The position numbers were made by a program, and so were the translations under genes. This document shows, in pieces, positions 1-9,244 of a stretch of DNA of 37,724 bases. This DNA is from Pedobacter panaciterrae (GTDB lineage: Bacteria > Bacteroidota > Bacteroidia > Sphingobacteriales > Sphingobacteriaceae), in contig NZ_LGEL01000054.1 in NCBI RefSeq assembly GCF_001636695.1, positions 1-37,724 on the forward strand, in the 5' to 3' direction. The notes beneath the pieces were generated by a model, which worked only from the letters and a program-made list of their open reading frames with translations, did not search any database and was not told the DNA's origin. Position 1 is the first letter of the stretch. Every line of letters begins with the position of its first letter.

Positions 1-19
1 AGATGTGTATAAGAGACAG
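1..19 (+). other. Tn5/Nextera mosaic-end adapter (artefact)
   Basis: The first 19 bases are AGATGTGTATAAGAGACAG, the hyperactive Tn5 mosaic end used in tagmentation libraries. The reverse complement closes the window at 37706-37724. This is residual library sequence, not a genomic transposon: no transposase or passenger gene is near it, and it coincides exactly with the window edge. Confidence 0.97.
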
Positions 20-120
20 CTTTATTAGATCTTTTTTATAAATTCGTTTACCAAATATTCTGTGATCACTTTAAATGAGCTAAACCTCTTAAAAATTAGA
101 TCACTTTAAACCGTAAAAGA
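20..120. promoter_or_regulatory. upstream region of the cytochrome c gene, with a direct repeat
   Basis: About 100 bp of AT-rich sequence precede the first gene. GATCACTTTAAA occurs twice in direct orientation, at 64-75 and 99-110, 35 bp apart. No clear TTG/TAnnTTTG promoter pair was found. The repeat could be a binding site or chance, and the natural upstream sequence is cut off by the adapter. Confidence 0.3.
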
Positions 121-3100
121 ATGGCTATTAATTTCACTAAAACCTCCTTATTCGCTACCAAGGTTATTTTTGTCCTGTTTCAACCCGTATTACTTTTCAA
201 AACCTGCACGCCAACTCATACTGAGCAGAGATCAGGTTTAAAGGTTCAGGTTGATTCACCTTTAACAGAATCAGCAAAGCATTTGCCTGTTAATAGCCTG
301 GCTGGTCTGCGTACATTTCCTGGTTTACATGTTCAAACCATGGCAACTGAGCCTACATTAATAAATCCAACTAATATTGATGTAGATGAAAAAGGAAGAG
401 TTTGGGTTACTGAAGCTTACAATTACAGGTTTGAAATTAACAACAATAAACCCAGGCCAGAAGGCGACAGGATTTTGATACTGGAAGACAAGGATGGCGA
501 TGGAAAACTGGAAACCAGCAAAACATTCTATCAGGGACCTGAAATCAATGCTCCATTAGGGATTTGTGTTTTGGGAAACAGGGTTATTGTTTCGCAAAGT
601 CCTTACGTATGGGCTTTCTACGATGATGACGGAGACGATAAAGCTGATCGGAAAGAAATCCTTTTCCAGGGAATCGGTGGCGAACAGCACGATCATGGTA
701 TCCATACCTTCACATTTGGACCTGATGGGAAGCTATATTTCAATTTTGGAAATATGGGGCAAACGTTAAAGGATAAGAATAACAAGACTGTACTTGATCA
801 GGATGGTGACGAGATTGGCCCTAAAAAATATAAAGAAGGCATGGTATTCAGGTGCGATCCGGATGGTTCTAATGTTGAGGTTATCGGACACAATTTTAGA
901 AATCCTTTTGAGGTTGCAGTTGATAGTTATGGCACTGTTTGGCAAAGTGATAATGATGATGATGGCAATAAAGGCGTTCGGATTAACTATGTAATGGAGC
1001 ATGGTAATTTTGGATTTAAAGATGAAATGACAGGAGCCTACTGGCCTGCAGAACGTATTAACATGGAAGACTCTATCCCATTACGTCACTGGCATTTAAA
1101 TGACCCTGGTGTAGTCCCTAATCTTTTACAAACAGGATCTGGTTCTCCTACCGGAATCCTCATTTATGAAGGCTCATTATTACCTGCTCAATTTCACAAC
1201 CAGATCATTCACTCAGAACCCGGACATAATGTTGTAAGATCTTACCCTGTTAAAAAAAATGGGGCTGGCTATTCCGCAGAGATCGTTAACATATTAAATA
1301 ATGATAAAGATCAGTGGTTCCGCCCGGCAGATGTTTGTATAGCACCTGACGGCTCTTTAATTGTTGCAGACTGGTATGATCCGGGAGTTGGCGGACACAG
1401 GGTTGGTGATCTGGAACGCGGACGCATCTATAGGGTTGCTCCTTCTGCACTTGCATCTAAGTATGCTGTTCCTAAATTTAACTTTGACACTCCAAAAGGC
1501 GCTATTGCGGCATTGCAAAATCCAAATTTGGCAGTACGCAGGCATGCTTACCTTGCCCTGGTAGCAATGGATAAAAAAGCCATCCCTGTATTGAATAAAT
1601 TATGGCAATCTACAGCCAATCAGAGAATGAGAGCCAGAGCTTTATGGATTTTATCTAAATCATCTGATTCAAAGAAATATTTAGATGAAGCAATTAAGGA
1701 TAAAAACCCTGACATCCGTATTACTGCTTTAAGAGCGGCAAGACAAACGAACTTAAATCCAATTGATTATGTAAAGCAATTGATAAATGACCCTAATATG
1801 GAAGTGTTAAGGGAATGTGCCATTACACTTAGACATAACAAAACAACTGAAGCTGCTGAACTTTGGGCTAAGCTGGCTATGAAACATAATGGAACCGACA
1901 GGTGGTATCTGGAAGCCCTGGGTATTGGTGCAGATAGGCAATGGAATACTTTTCTGGCTGCATATTTAAAAGAAACAAAAGATCAATTATCCAGTGCAGG
2001 AGGAAAAGACATAATCTGGCGCTCCAGAACGGCACTAGCACTACCCTTCCTTGAAAAACTGGCATCCGACCAAAGCAGCCCTTTAGATAAAAGACTTAGA
2101 TATTTCCGCGCGTTTGATTTTATTGCCGGCCCCGAAAGAACTAAGACTTTACTATCGATGCTGGATAAAAACACTGACCTTGCAACAACCTCAATTATAC
2201 TTAGTTTAATGGATGCTAAAGAGGTAGCAAGCTCTACAGTGTCTTTAAACGCTTTGAAGAAAGTGCTTAACTCGAAATCAGGAACCTCAGAATACATAAA
2301 TCTGGTAACCAAATACCAAATTAAAACAGAGGGTGCTAAATTATTAGAGATGGTAATTGCCAATGGAAATAATTCTATTGGAGTTGATGCGGCAAGGCTT
2401 TTAATTGAGTTTAAAGATACTGAACGAATTAAAGACGTTATTAAAAGTAAAGACATCAATAAAACAGCTCCTATTTTTGAAGCACTTGGTACCGTTGGCA
2501 ATAAAGAATCTATTGCTATACTTTCTGATGCAGTAATGAGTACTTCCTATGACAAATCACTGCGACAAAAAGCTGTTGAAATGATGGGAAAAAGCCGTAA
2601 TGGCGAAAGCAAAGTTCTCGAAATGCTAAAAACAAAAGCATTGGGTGCTGATTTAATTCCGTTTGCCGTAAAAGGTGTAAGCGGATCTGGTGTTAAAGGT
2701 TTATATGATGAAGCAAAAACCTATTTACCGGGCGCTAACGCAGATGAAGCAAAAAAAGGTACCATGGTTAGCTTTAATGAGATTATCGCGTTTAAAGGAA
2801 ATGCATTAAAGGGGAAGGCTGTTTTTAACAAGGCATGCTATATATGCCACAAAGCAAACGGACAAGGATTAGATTTCGGTCCAAATCTATCTGAAATAGG
2901 TGCTAAACTACCAAAAGAAGGACTTTTTGATGCCATTGTAAGGCCATCTGCCGGGGTAAGCTTTGGGTATGAAACTTCTCAATTGGATATGAAAGATGGA
3001 TCTAGTCTTGTTGGTATTATTTCAAGCAGAACGGAATCAGATATTCAATTAAAATACCCTGGCGGAGCTAGTCAGAAATTAAAATCAGCCAATGTTACCT

Positions 3101-3216
3101 CCATAAGAGAGGTTCCTGGCTCAATGATGCCTGAAGGATTACATGAAACGATTACGAAGCAGGAATTCTCTGATTTACTTGAATTTCTTTCTTCATTAAA
3201 GAAAAAGGAACAATAG
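121..3216 (+). CDS. secreted beta-propeller / HEAT-repeat / cytochrome c protein (membrane-bound dehydrogenase family)
   Basis: This 1031-aa exported protein has three parts. After a hydrophobic N-terminus (residues 8-28, followed by a Cys that could be a poor lipobox), residues about 60-470 resemble the NHL/glucose-dehydrogenase-like beta-propeller of the putative membrane-bound dehydrogenase family known from Planctomycetes and Bacteroidota; D-x-D-G-D calcium-type loops are visible (EDKDGDGK, YDDDGDD). Residues about 470-880 are helical HEAT-like repeats. The C-terminus carries one c-type haem site, C906-Y-I-C909-H910, with a distal Met probably in the SMMPEG segment. A periplasmic or surface redox role, perhaps sugar oxidation, follows from the family; the substrate is unknown. 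It is transcribed towards the sialic acid locus, meets it stop-to-stop, and has no evident functional link to it. Confidence 0.8.
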   Translation: MAINFTKTSLFATKVIFVLFQPVLLFKTCTPTHTEQRSGLKVQVDSPLTESAKHLPVNSLAGLRTFPGLHVQTMATEPTLINPTNIDVDEKGRVWVTEAYNYRFEINNNKPRPEGDRILILEDKDGDGKLETSKTFYQGPEINAPLGICVLGNRVIVSQSPYVWAFYDDDGDDKADRKEILFQGIGGEQHDHGIHTFTFGPDGKLYFNFGNMGQTLKDKNNKTVLDQDGDEIGPKKYKEGMVFRCDPDGSNVEVIGHNFRNPFEVAVDSYGTVWQSDNDDDGNKGVRINYVMEHGNFGFKDEMTGAYWPAERINMEDSIPLRHWHLNDPGVVPNLLQTGSGSPTGILIYEGSLLPAQFHNQIIHSEPGHNVVRSYPVKKNGAGYSAEIVNILNNDKDQWFRPADVCIAPDGSLIVADWYDPGVGGHRVGDLERGRIYRVAPSALASKYAVPKFNFDTPKGAIAALQNPNLAVRRHAYLALVAMDKKAIPVLNKLWQSTANQRMRARALWILSKSSDSKKYLDEAIKDKNPDIRITALRAARQTNLNPIDYVKQLINDPNMEVLRECAITLRHNKTTEAAELWAKLAMKHNGTDRWYLEALGIGADRQWNTFLAAYLKETKDQLSSAGGKDIIWRSRTALALPFLEKLASDQSSPLDKRLRYFRAFDFIAGPERTKTLLSMLDKNTDLATTSIILSLMDAKEVASSTVSLNALKKVLNSKSGTSEYINLVTKYQIKTEGAKLLEMVIANGNNSIGVDAARLLIEFKDTERIKDVIKSKDINKTAPIFEALGTVGNKESIAILSDAVMSTSYDKSLRQKAVEMMGKSRNGESKVLEMLKTKALGADLIPFAVKGVSGSGVKGLYDEAKTYLPGANADEAKKGTMVSFNEIIAFKGNALKGKAVFNKACYICHKANGQGLDFGPNLSEIGAKLPKEGLFDAIVRPSAGVSFGYETSQLDMKDGSSLVGIISSRTESDIQLKYPGGASQKLKSANVTSIREVPGSMMPEGLHETITKQEFSDLLEFLSSLKKKEQ

Positions 3217-3234
3217 CTATTGTTTGGCTTTTTT
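3201..3234. terminator. bidirectional terminator-like palindrome across two stop codons
   Basis: AACAATAGCTATTGTT (3209-3224) is a perfect 16-nt palindrome made of the last codons and stop of the cytochrome c gene (TAG 3214-3216) and of the convergent lipoprotein gene (CTA 3217-3219). A-rich sequence lies on the left and a T-run (3229-3234) on the right, so both transcripts would read a hairpin followed by U-rich RNA. The stem is AT-rich and short, so its efficiency is uncertain. Confidence 0.45.
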
Positions 3235-3966
3235 ACCGCCGACATTTACAACAGCGCCAATGGTAAATATAGAATTACCGGCGCTCATAAACTTACGACT
3301 GTTCAATCCAAAGTTACCGCTTGATGTGTATTGCAGTTGAATGGCATCACTAAGGCGCATTCTGGTGAAGAAAATTGGCTCTAAAAAAGTATTGCCTTCT
3401 CTGAGCTGCCCTATTGAATTGCGCATAAATGTTTTCATTTGCACGCTGCTGATGCGCAATGCAGTTCCGTAGTTTATAGGAAAGTCTGTACCGAATAAAC
3501 GCAGATTGTTACTTTTCTTGGAGCTATAGTTTACCTGAATAAATGTTTTGTTGTAGGTAATTTCTTCCAGATCAGTGTTTGTCAGTATGTCATTATCATC
3601 AAATGTTCTGAATGCTCTATTTGTTTTTCCCGTACCAAATCCGCCGTATATCTCTAAAATGCGATTGTTATCAGGACCAAAAGTGTTGAAATATCCACCG
3701 CCAACTTCTGCCAATTTATGTCTGTAATCTTTGCTGTGCTTTTCACTGTTCATATACGACCCGCTAAACAGTACACCAAAGTGTTCTGAAACGGCATATG
3801 CACCATTTAAGCTTGCGTTGCCACGAAGCGAGATGTGACCACCGCCACTAAACTCTCCTTTTTGGCTTAGCATTGGCGTATTTGGCACATTCGGCATATA
3901 AACGGAAGAACAAGAACTCAAAAAAATCAGGGATAGATATAATAGAAGTTTGTAGTTTTTAATCAT
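3217..3966 (-). CDS. outer-membrane lipoprotein of unknown function
   Basis: This 249-aa lipoprotein begins at ATG 3966. An alternative upstream GTG at 3978 would add four residues, but it lies inside the Shine-Dalgarno-like AAAGGTG that serves the ATG, so the ATG is preferred. The signal peptide ends in a lipobox, LSSC. The mature part alternates Gly-rich and aromatic segments (GGGHISLRG, VLFSGSYMNS, IYGGFGTG) and ends in VGG-type strands, which suggests a small beta-structured outer-membrane protein. It is the last gene of the minus-strand sialic acid locus, 43 bp after the hexosaminidase, so it may be co-transcribed. No specific family is recognised and no function is assigned. Confidence 0.7.
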   Translation of the reverse strand: MIKNYKLLLYLSLIFLSSCSSVYMPNVPNTPMLSQKGEFSGGGHISLRGNASLNGAYAVSEHFGVLFSGSYMNSEKHSKDYRHKLAEVGGGYFNTFGPDNNRILEIYGGFGTGKTNRAFRTFDDNDILTNTDLEEITYNKTFIQVNYSSKKSNNLRLFGTDFPINYGTALRISSVQMKTFMRNSIGQLREGNTFLEPIFFTRMRLSDAIQLQYTSSGNFGLNSRKFMSAGNSIFTIGAVVNVGGKKAKQ

Positions 3967-4009
3967 ACAGTGAATCACCTTTTATGTAATACTGCGGAGA
4001 CTATCAAAT

Positions 4010-5968
4010 TTAAAGCCAAGGTACAACTGTAAACATCCATTTTTCTGGATTTTGCCAATCTTTTCCTTTAAAAGAGCCTACAGGTAATTTAACCAATATG
4101 GTATTCCACCCTTTTTTTAACTGCACTTTTGTTGGTTCCCGGTATTCATATCCCTCGTCAATTAATGGCAATTCCAGGTTTCCTTTAGCTCCTGCCTGTT
4201 TCCATAATGGTGGTGCAATGAGTTTACCGTTTACCAATACTTCGCTTTTTCTATTGTCCCAGGTTCCTTTATCAGGCGAGTCTGATCCATAAGATCTGGA
4301 GATATTATTAAAACCTATCCAGAAATTCTTTAATTGATCTTTATCACTCCATACCCTGGTTGTGGCGTACCAGGTAGTATTTTCCTCAGGTTTCTCTATC
4401 AGCCCCTGCACTAAAGAGCCCCACCAATGTCTTAAAATGAAAGTACCGCCTATTGCTGTTAATGTGGCCTTACTGGTATCAATGTTTGTTGTTGTTTCCG
4501 GATAGAACTTTTTAGTAAGATCGCCCTGATTATTAAAAGGCCCATAGAATTTCCATTTTAAATATGCCTGTGCCTGATAAGGGAATGGCATTTTTGAGAA
4601 ATAGCGTTTTTTATGTTTGATTAAACGATCTTCAAATTCCCGGAACACTTTAACTTCTTCGGAACCGTCTAAGCCTGCATAGGTTAACCAACCGGGTTGT
4701 CCGCCACCGCGCCAGCTTCTTTCGGCAAAAGCCAATACAGCAGGATATACAGCTGTTTGCATAAATACATCTTCTGGTTTGCTTACTCTTCTATCAGGCC
4801 AAACGCAAAGGGTACCACCTAAAGCTGCATCATTTCCTTTATCCAGATTGGCAATCTTTCCTTTGAATATAGACACCACACTTTCCAGGGGATCCATATG
4901 ATTAATATACAAATGGCGAGAGTCTATGTATTTCACATTAGGATTGGCACTAACTTTTGTAGCATCTTCCATCCATAACTGCCTGATGGTACTTTCCGTA
5001 AACTGTCCGCCAGGCTCCCATCCTATTACTTTTTTACCTCTTTTTTCAAGTAAGGCGATTACTTCGGGCAGAAAGTTTTTATTGGTGATCTTTACCTCAT
5101 CTGCTCCGATATGGATGTAAGGAACGCCAAAAGTGTCGCAAAATTCGTTTAAGATATGCTTAACAATAACTAAACCGCTATCGCTTTGCATATCTGTTTT
5201 CATTGCCCTTTTAAATGCTGCGCTGTGGCCAGGCATATCTATTTCAGGAACTAATGTAATATAACGCTCTTTACAATACGCTATTAGTTCCTTAAGCTCG
5301 TTTTGAGTATAGAACTTGCCCTTGTTGCGCAGCATGGTTGCGGGATCAGTGAGCTGTGGATATAGCTTACTTTCTAACCTCCAGGCAATATCTTCTGTGA
5401 AATGAAAATGGAATATATTAAGTTTATATGCTGCAATGACATCTATTTGCTGTTTAAGCAGATCCATAGGCTGATAATTCCTGCCAGCATCAATCATATA
5501 TCCACGCCATGAAAAAGAAGGCCAATCTGTAATGCTGCAGGCAACTACATTTTTAGCAGTATCTATTAACTGTTTTAGTGTTTGCAAACCATAAAACAAC
5601 CCTGCTTTGCTTGCACCGGTAATTGTTATTGTATGGGCAGTGATTTTGAGTTTATATGCTTCTGAAGTTGAATCAGGAGTTTCGACCCTACCTAATTCCA
5701 AAACAATACATGGCTGTGCATTAGCTCCCTTTTTAATGGGAATTACCAGGCCCAATTCTTTTAATTGTTTTTGTAGCAGCTCGGCTTCATTATTTAATGC
5801 GCTGTTTTTAACAACTATTACTTTATAATTTTTAAGTGCGAACTGCCCATTGTTCCACTCAATTTGCTGAGGCATCGGAATTAATGCAGGTTTCTTAGTG
5901 CTTACAGTTGTTTGTGCACCTGCGTACATAGAAATAGTCAGCAGAAATAGCAGCAATTTTTTAATCAT
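4010..5968 (-). CDS. nahA: GH20 beta-N-acetylhexosaminidase
   Basis: This 652-aa exported glycoside hydrolase has a signal peptide (MIKKLLLFLLTISMYAGAQ), an N-terminal GH20b domain (about 25-145) and a GH20 TIM barrel (about 150-470). The catalytic Asp-Glu pair of substrate-assisted hexosaminidases is seen as H-I-G-A-D290-E291; other conserved segments are SWRGYMID, FHFHFTED and VPEIDMPGHS. About 180 residues at the C-terminus form an extra beta-rich, possibly carbohydrate-binding region. It would remove terminal GlcNAc or GalNAc exposed after desialylation of host or environmental glycans, in the periplasm or at the surface. It starts 6 bp after the epimerase gene, so it is clearly in the same operon. 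Confidence 0.93.
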   Translation of the reverse strand: MIKKLLLFLLTISMYAGAQTTVSTKKPALIPMPQQIEWNNGQFALKNYKVIVVKNSALNNEAELLQKQLKELGLVIPIKKGANAQPCIVLELGRVETPDSTSEAYKLKITAHTITITGASKAGLFYGLQTLKQLIDTAKNVVACSITDWPSFSWRGYMIDAGRNYQPMDLLKQQIDVIAAYKLNIFHFHFTEDIAWRLESKLYPQLTDPATMLRNKGKFYTQNELKELIAYCKERYITLVPEIDMPGHSAAFKRAMKTDMQSDSGLVIVKHILNEFCDTFGVPYIHIGADEVKITNKNFLPEVIALLEKRGKKVIGWEPGGQFTESTIRQLWMEDATKVSANPNVKYIDSRHLYINHMDPLESVVSIFKGKIANLDKGNDAALGGTLCVWPDRRVSKPEDVFMQTAVYPAVLAFAERSWRGGGQPGWLTYAGLDGSEEVKVFREFEDRLIKHKKRYFSKMPFPYQAQAYLKWKFYGPFNNQGDLTKKFYPETTTNIDTSKATLTAIGGTFILRHWWGSLVQGLIEKPEENTTWYATTRVWSDKDQLKNFWIGFNNISRSYGSDSPDKGTWDNRKSEVLVNGKLIAPPLWKQAGAKGNLELPLIDEGYEYREPTKVQLKKGWNTILVKLPVGSFKGKDWQNPEKWMFTVVPWL

Positions 5969-5974
5969 ACCGGT

Positions 5975-7159
5975 TTATGATTTTAAGTGTTCGTTTAGTA
6001 AAGATAGACAATACCATTCCTGTCTGGGTAAGTGAAAAGGTCCTTTAAATAAATTTCCTTTTGCTGTTTGTGCTAAAGTGCCATCGCGGTGCAAATACCC
6101 AAACCACTCTCCATTTTTAGGATCATGAAAGTGCTGATAAGCATAATCGTTAACCATTTTATGCCATTTAGCATATTTCTCATCGCCTGTTATGGTGTAT
6201 GCAAGCAATGTGGCTATAATCACCTCATTATGAGGCCACCAGAACTTCATATCCTGCCAGTACTCCTGAACTGGTTTATTGTACACATCTCTAAAGTACA
6301 TGATGCCTCCATGCTCTTTATCCCATCCGCGTTCCCACATATAATCGAGCATTTTACAGCCTAATTTTATTAAATGAGGATCATTATTTCTGTGTTTAGC
6401 TTCATGTAATATGAACCATGCCCCTTCAATTGCGTGTCCGGGATTTAGGGTTCTTCCATCAATATGATCAACTATACTTCCGTCAGGGGCAACCTGTTCC
6501 ATAACGCATTGAATATCATCCTTAACAAAGAACTGTTCTATTTCGGCAATCCATTTGTCAATCCATTCATCACAACGCGGATCGCCAATTGTTTCCCTTA
6601 ATTGCTGTGCAGTATTCATCATGATCATTGGAACACCAATTCCTTTTGTAGGTCTTGTACCGGCAAACTTTGCAGGCAATAAACCCGGTGTTGTTGAGTA
6701 CTCGATGCATTTACCAAATAAATACCTGGCTTTAGCAGCAGCAGCTTCATCTCCACTGGCTTTAGCATATGCAGCGTTGGCAATTACCGCAAAGGTTTCT
6801 GAAAAATAATAACGCCTTTTACGGATAGGTTGTCCATCGCGTGTTACATGAAAAAACATTTGTCCATCCGTATCAAAGCAATGGTTATTTAAAAAATCTA
6901 TTCCTGATTTAGCCCCATCCAGCCATTCTTGTTTTTGCTCTACAGTATTGTATAGGGTTGATAACAGCCAGGCTGCCCTGCCTTGTATCCATACTGCTTT
7001 ATCATCGTCAATCAAACTACCGTCCTGATCGCGCATTAACAGATAACCGCCATATTCGGTATCTATGGATCTCGGAAACCAAAAGGGAACCGTATCGTTT
7101 AATAACTGATTATTGTAGAATGTTTTAAGGTTCTGTAAATCCTGTACAGTATAACTCAT
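5975..7159 (-). CDS. nanE: N-acylglucosamine 2-epimerase (ManNAc to GlcNAc)
   Basis: This 394-aa cytoplasmic enzyme of the AGE/RnBP (alpha/alpha)6-barrel family has no signal peptide. Residues matching the two catalytic histidines of characterised members are H242 (NPGHAIEGAW) and H376 (KGPFHLPRQEW), with the conserved WWPHNE segment at 307-312. In Bacteroidota sialic acid loci this enzyme interconverts unphosphorylated ManNAc, made by the lyase, and GlcNAc. It differs from E. coli NanE, which is a ManNAc-6-phosphate epimerase, so the symbol is used in the Bacteroides sense. It lies between esterase and hexosaminidase with 6-11 bp gaps. A cellobiose or mannose epimerase of the same fold is less likely given the neighbours. 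Confidence 0.9.
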   Translation of the reverse strand: MSYTVQDLQNLKTFYNNQLLNDTVPFWFPRSIDTEYGGYLLMRDQDGSLIDDDKAVWIQGRAAWLLSTLYNTVEQKQEWLDGAKSGIDFLNNHCFDTDGQMFFHVTRDGQPIRKRRYYFSETFAVIANAAYAKASGDEAAAAKARYLFGKCIEYSTTPGLLPAKFAGTRPTKGIGVPMIMMNTAQQLRETIGDPRCDEWIDKWIAEIEQFFVKDDIQCVMEQVAPDGSIVDHIDGRTLNPGHAIEGAWFILHEAKHRNNDPHLIKLGCKMLDYMWERGWDKEHGGIMYFRDVYNKPVQEYWQDMKFWWPHNEVIIATLLAYTITGDEKYAKWHKMVNDYAYQHFHDPKNGEWFGYLHRDGTLAQTAKGNLFKGPFHLPRQEWYCLSLLNEHLKS

Positions 7160-7170
7160 TTTTAAATATT

Positions 7171-9243
7171 TTAATTTATTGGAATTGAAAAAGTTGAAGT
7201 CGGCAAACCTGCCTCATTAACCAGATTAGCCCGGGTAAAGGGTTCCCATGCATATAACACTTCTTTTATTGTTTCTCCCTGAGGAATCTTTAATGTCACT
7301 TTGTTATTAACTATGGTAGCTTTTGCAATGAAGTGATACCCTTTTAGGTTTACGAATTTAAAACCAATTAATGGTTCTCCTCCTCGTGTAGAAAGTTTTT
7401 TAGCTTCGGTAAACGAAAGTATGATGTTGTTTTTTTCTTGTCTGGCATTTGAAATAACAGGGCCACTGGCAGTTAAATGCTTATGATAGGTATTTTTAAG
7501 TGCCAGCAATGCAAGTCGCTGCCCTACTTCCATTTTTCTGTTGGGGTGAACGTTTAAAGAATCTCCAACATCAGAACTTATGGCCATACCACTATTTGGT
7601 ATCACCTGTAATAATTTTCGCTGAGCATCTCTAAAATATGGCCATGATGGGCGGTCTATACTTGAAAGCTGCACATAATAAAATGGGAAATTGTAACCCC
7701 ATTTTTTACGCCAGCTGTTCACCAGTACAGGAAAGGCGTGTTTATATAAATCTACATTTTGCACATTGCTCTCGCCTTGATACCATATTACACCTTTTAT
7801 AGGAAATTGAGTTAGCATGGCTACTCCTGCTTCGTAATTGTATATTGGTTCATATGGATGGCGCTGTTTAGGATTTGATGCTTCTTTAAGGTTTACATTG
7901 GCACGGGCCCTTGCCCATTCTTGTATGAAATCAGATTTGCGCCAGTCTGTAAGCACATCAACAAGTTGCGCATCGTGTTCCATAGTATACCTGTCTATCC
8001 AGGACTCTATAGTTGAGCCACCAACTGCAAGTTGTATTAATCCAATAGGTACGCCTGATTCTTCTGCTATCTTTTTACCGAAATAATAACCGATCGCCGA
8101 AAAACCAGCCGCTGTTTCTGAAGTTGTTAAGGTCCAGCTTCCCGAAAAGTACTTAAGTTGATTAACCTGTTCTAAAGTCCTGGCATCCCAGGGAGTATCA
8201 TTTGTTTCTGCATATTGATTAAACTTAAACAGCCTAATCTTATTTTCCTTTATCTGAGTAAGTTCTGCTTTCCCTGTTTTGGCAGAACTTAAGGTAAAAG
8301 ACATGTTTGACTGCCCTGAACATAACCAAACATCGCCTATGAGAATATCAGTTAAGCAAATGGTTTTTTTGCCCGATTGAACACTTAGTTGATATGGTCC
8401 GCCATGTGGCATTTCTGGAAATAAGACCTTCCATTTACCCTGATTATCGGCAGTTGTTATAAGGTTTTTATTATTAAACAAGACCTTTATTTGTTCATTA
8501 CTATTTGCTGTACCATATATAGTTATTGGCTTATTTCGTTGAAAAACCATATGATCTGTAAAGATCTCCGGGAGTTTAAGACCACCGTAATTACCGGTAA
8601 GATTTTCATAAACAGTTTTTGCTATAATAGCAGCGCCTTCCTTATCAGGATGCAGGTTATCTGCAAATAAATCTGGCCTGTTATACAACGCCGACGTTAA
8701 ATCAATTATGCCGGTATGATTAGCCTTTGCCACTGCTGGAATTTGTTCCTGAATTTGCCAATACCAATCGCGTGTACCGGATTTAAACCTTGGATGTCCA
8801 TTAAAGATCGGTGTAAGTCTGCATATAAATAGCTTTACATCAGGATTTTGTTTGCGAAGTGTGTCCAATAGCCATGAGTAATCTGCTTTAAAATCATCTT
8901 TAAATTCAGGCCAGTCTCTGGGATCTGTATCGTTTAAACCGAGGTGTATTATGGCAATATCAGGCTTAAAAGACATTACCTCCTCAAACTGCTTTGTTTT
9001 ATAATAAGGTCTATGGCCATTTTTTAAAAGCGTAGCGCCACTTAAACCAAAGTTTTTAACTACGTACTTTTGCCCAAGTAAGCCCTGCAGCACAGATGGG
9101 TAAGATTCTGTTGCAGGATTTTTTAGACCATACCCAAAAGTTACAGAATTACCAATACACGCAACTTTTACTCCCTGGCCATATGAAATTAAACCATATG
9201 ACCATAGGAGAACGAAGAGTACTATTGATCTTTTCCTGAACAT
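7171..9243 (-). CDS. nanS: bimodular sialate O-acetylesterase (SGNH + SASA domains)
   Basis: This 690-aa exported protein carries two esterase modules. Residues about 25-215 are an SGNH/GDSL-type hydrolase with the nucleophile in G31-N32-S33, the Asn block LGLND (N104) and the D195-N-L-H198 dyad; GNS replaces the usual GDS. Residues about 222-690 are a sialate O-acetylesterase (SASA) module with MVFQRNKPI, the nucleophile motif C-S-G-Q-S312-N-M and WYQGESN. The two-module design resembles the NanS/EstA esterases of Tannerella and Bacteroides, which remove 9-O-acetyl (and after migration 4-O-acetyl) groups from sialic acid so that sialidase and lyase can act. The signal peptide ends near SYGQG. 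It begins one base after the sialidase stop codon. Confidence 0.9.
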   Translation of the reverse strand: MFRKRSIVLFVLLWSYGLISYGQGVKVACIGNSVTFGYGLKNPATESYPSVLQGLLGQKYVVKNFGLSGATLLKNGHRPYYKTKQFEEVMSFKPDIAIIHLGLNDTDPRDWPEFKDDFKADYSWLLDTLRKQNPDVKLFICRLTPIFNGHPRFKSGTRDWYWQIQEQIPAVAKANHTGIIDLTSALYNRPDLFADNLHPDKEGAAIIAKTVYENLTGNYGGLKLPEIFTDHMVFQRNKPITIYGTANSNEQIKVLFNNKNLITTADNQGKWKVLFPEMPHGGPYQLSVQSGKKTICLTDILIGDVWLCSGQSNMSFTLSSAKTGKAELTQIKENKIRLFKFNQYAETNDTPWDARTLEQVNQLKYFSGSWTLTTSETAAGFSAIGYYFGKKIAEESGVPIGLIQLAVGGSTIESWIDRYTMEHDAQLVDVLTDWRKSDFIQEWARARANVNLKEASNPKQRHPYEPIYNYEAGVAMLTQFPIKGVIWYQGESNVQNVDLYKHAFPVLVNSWRKKWGYNFPFYYVQLSSIDRPSWPYFRDAQRKLLQVIPNSGMAISSDVGDSLNVHPNRKMEVGQRLALLALKNTYHKHLTASGPVISNARQEKNNIILSFTEAKKLSTRGGEPLIGFKFVNLKGYHFIAKATIVNNKVTLKIPQGETIKEVLYAWEPFTRANLVNEAGLPTSTFSIPIN

Positions 9244-9244
9244 A

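Noticed and set aside
1983-2501. 172-aa minus-strand frame inside the cytochrome c gene
   Set aside because: It lies wholly within a well supported coding region, shows no domain pattern, and is a frame shadow.
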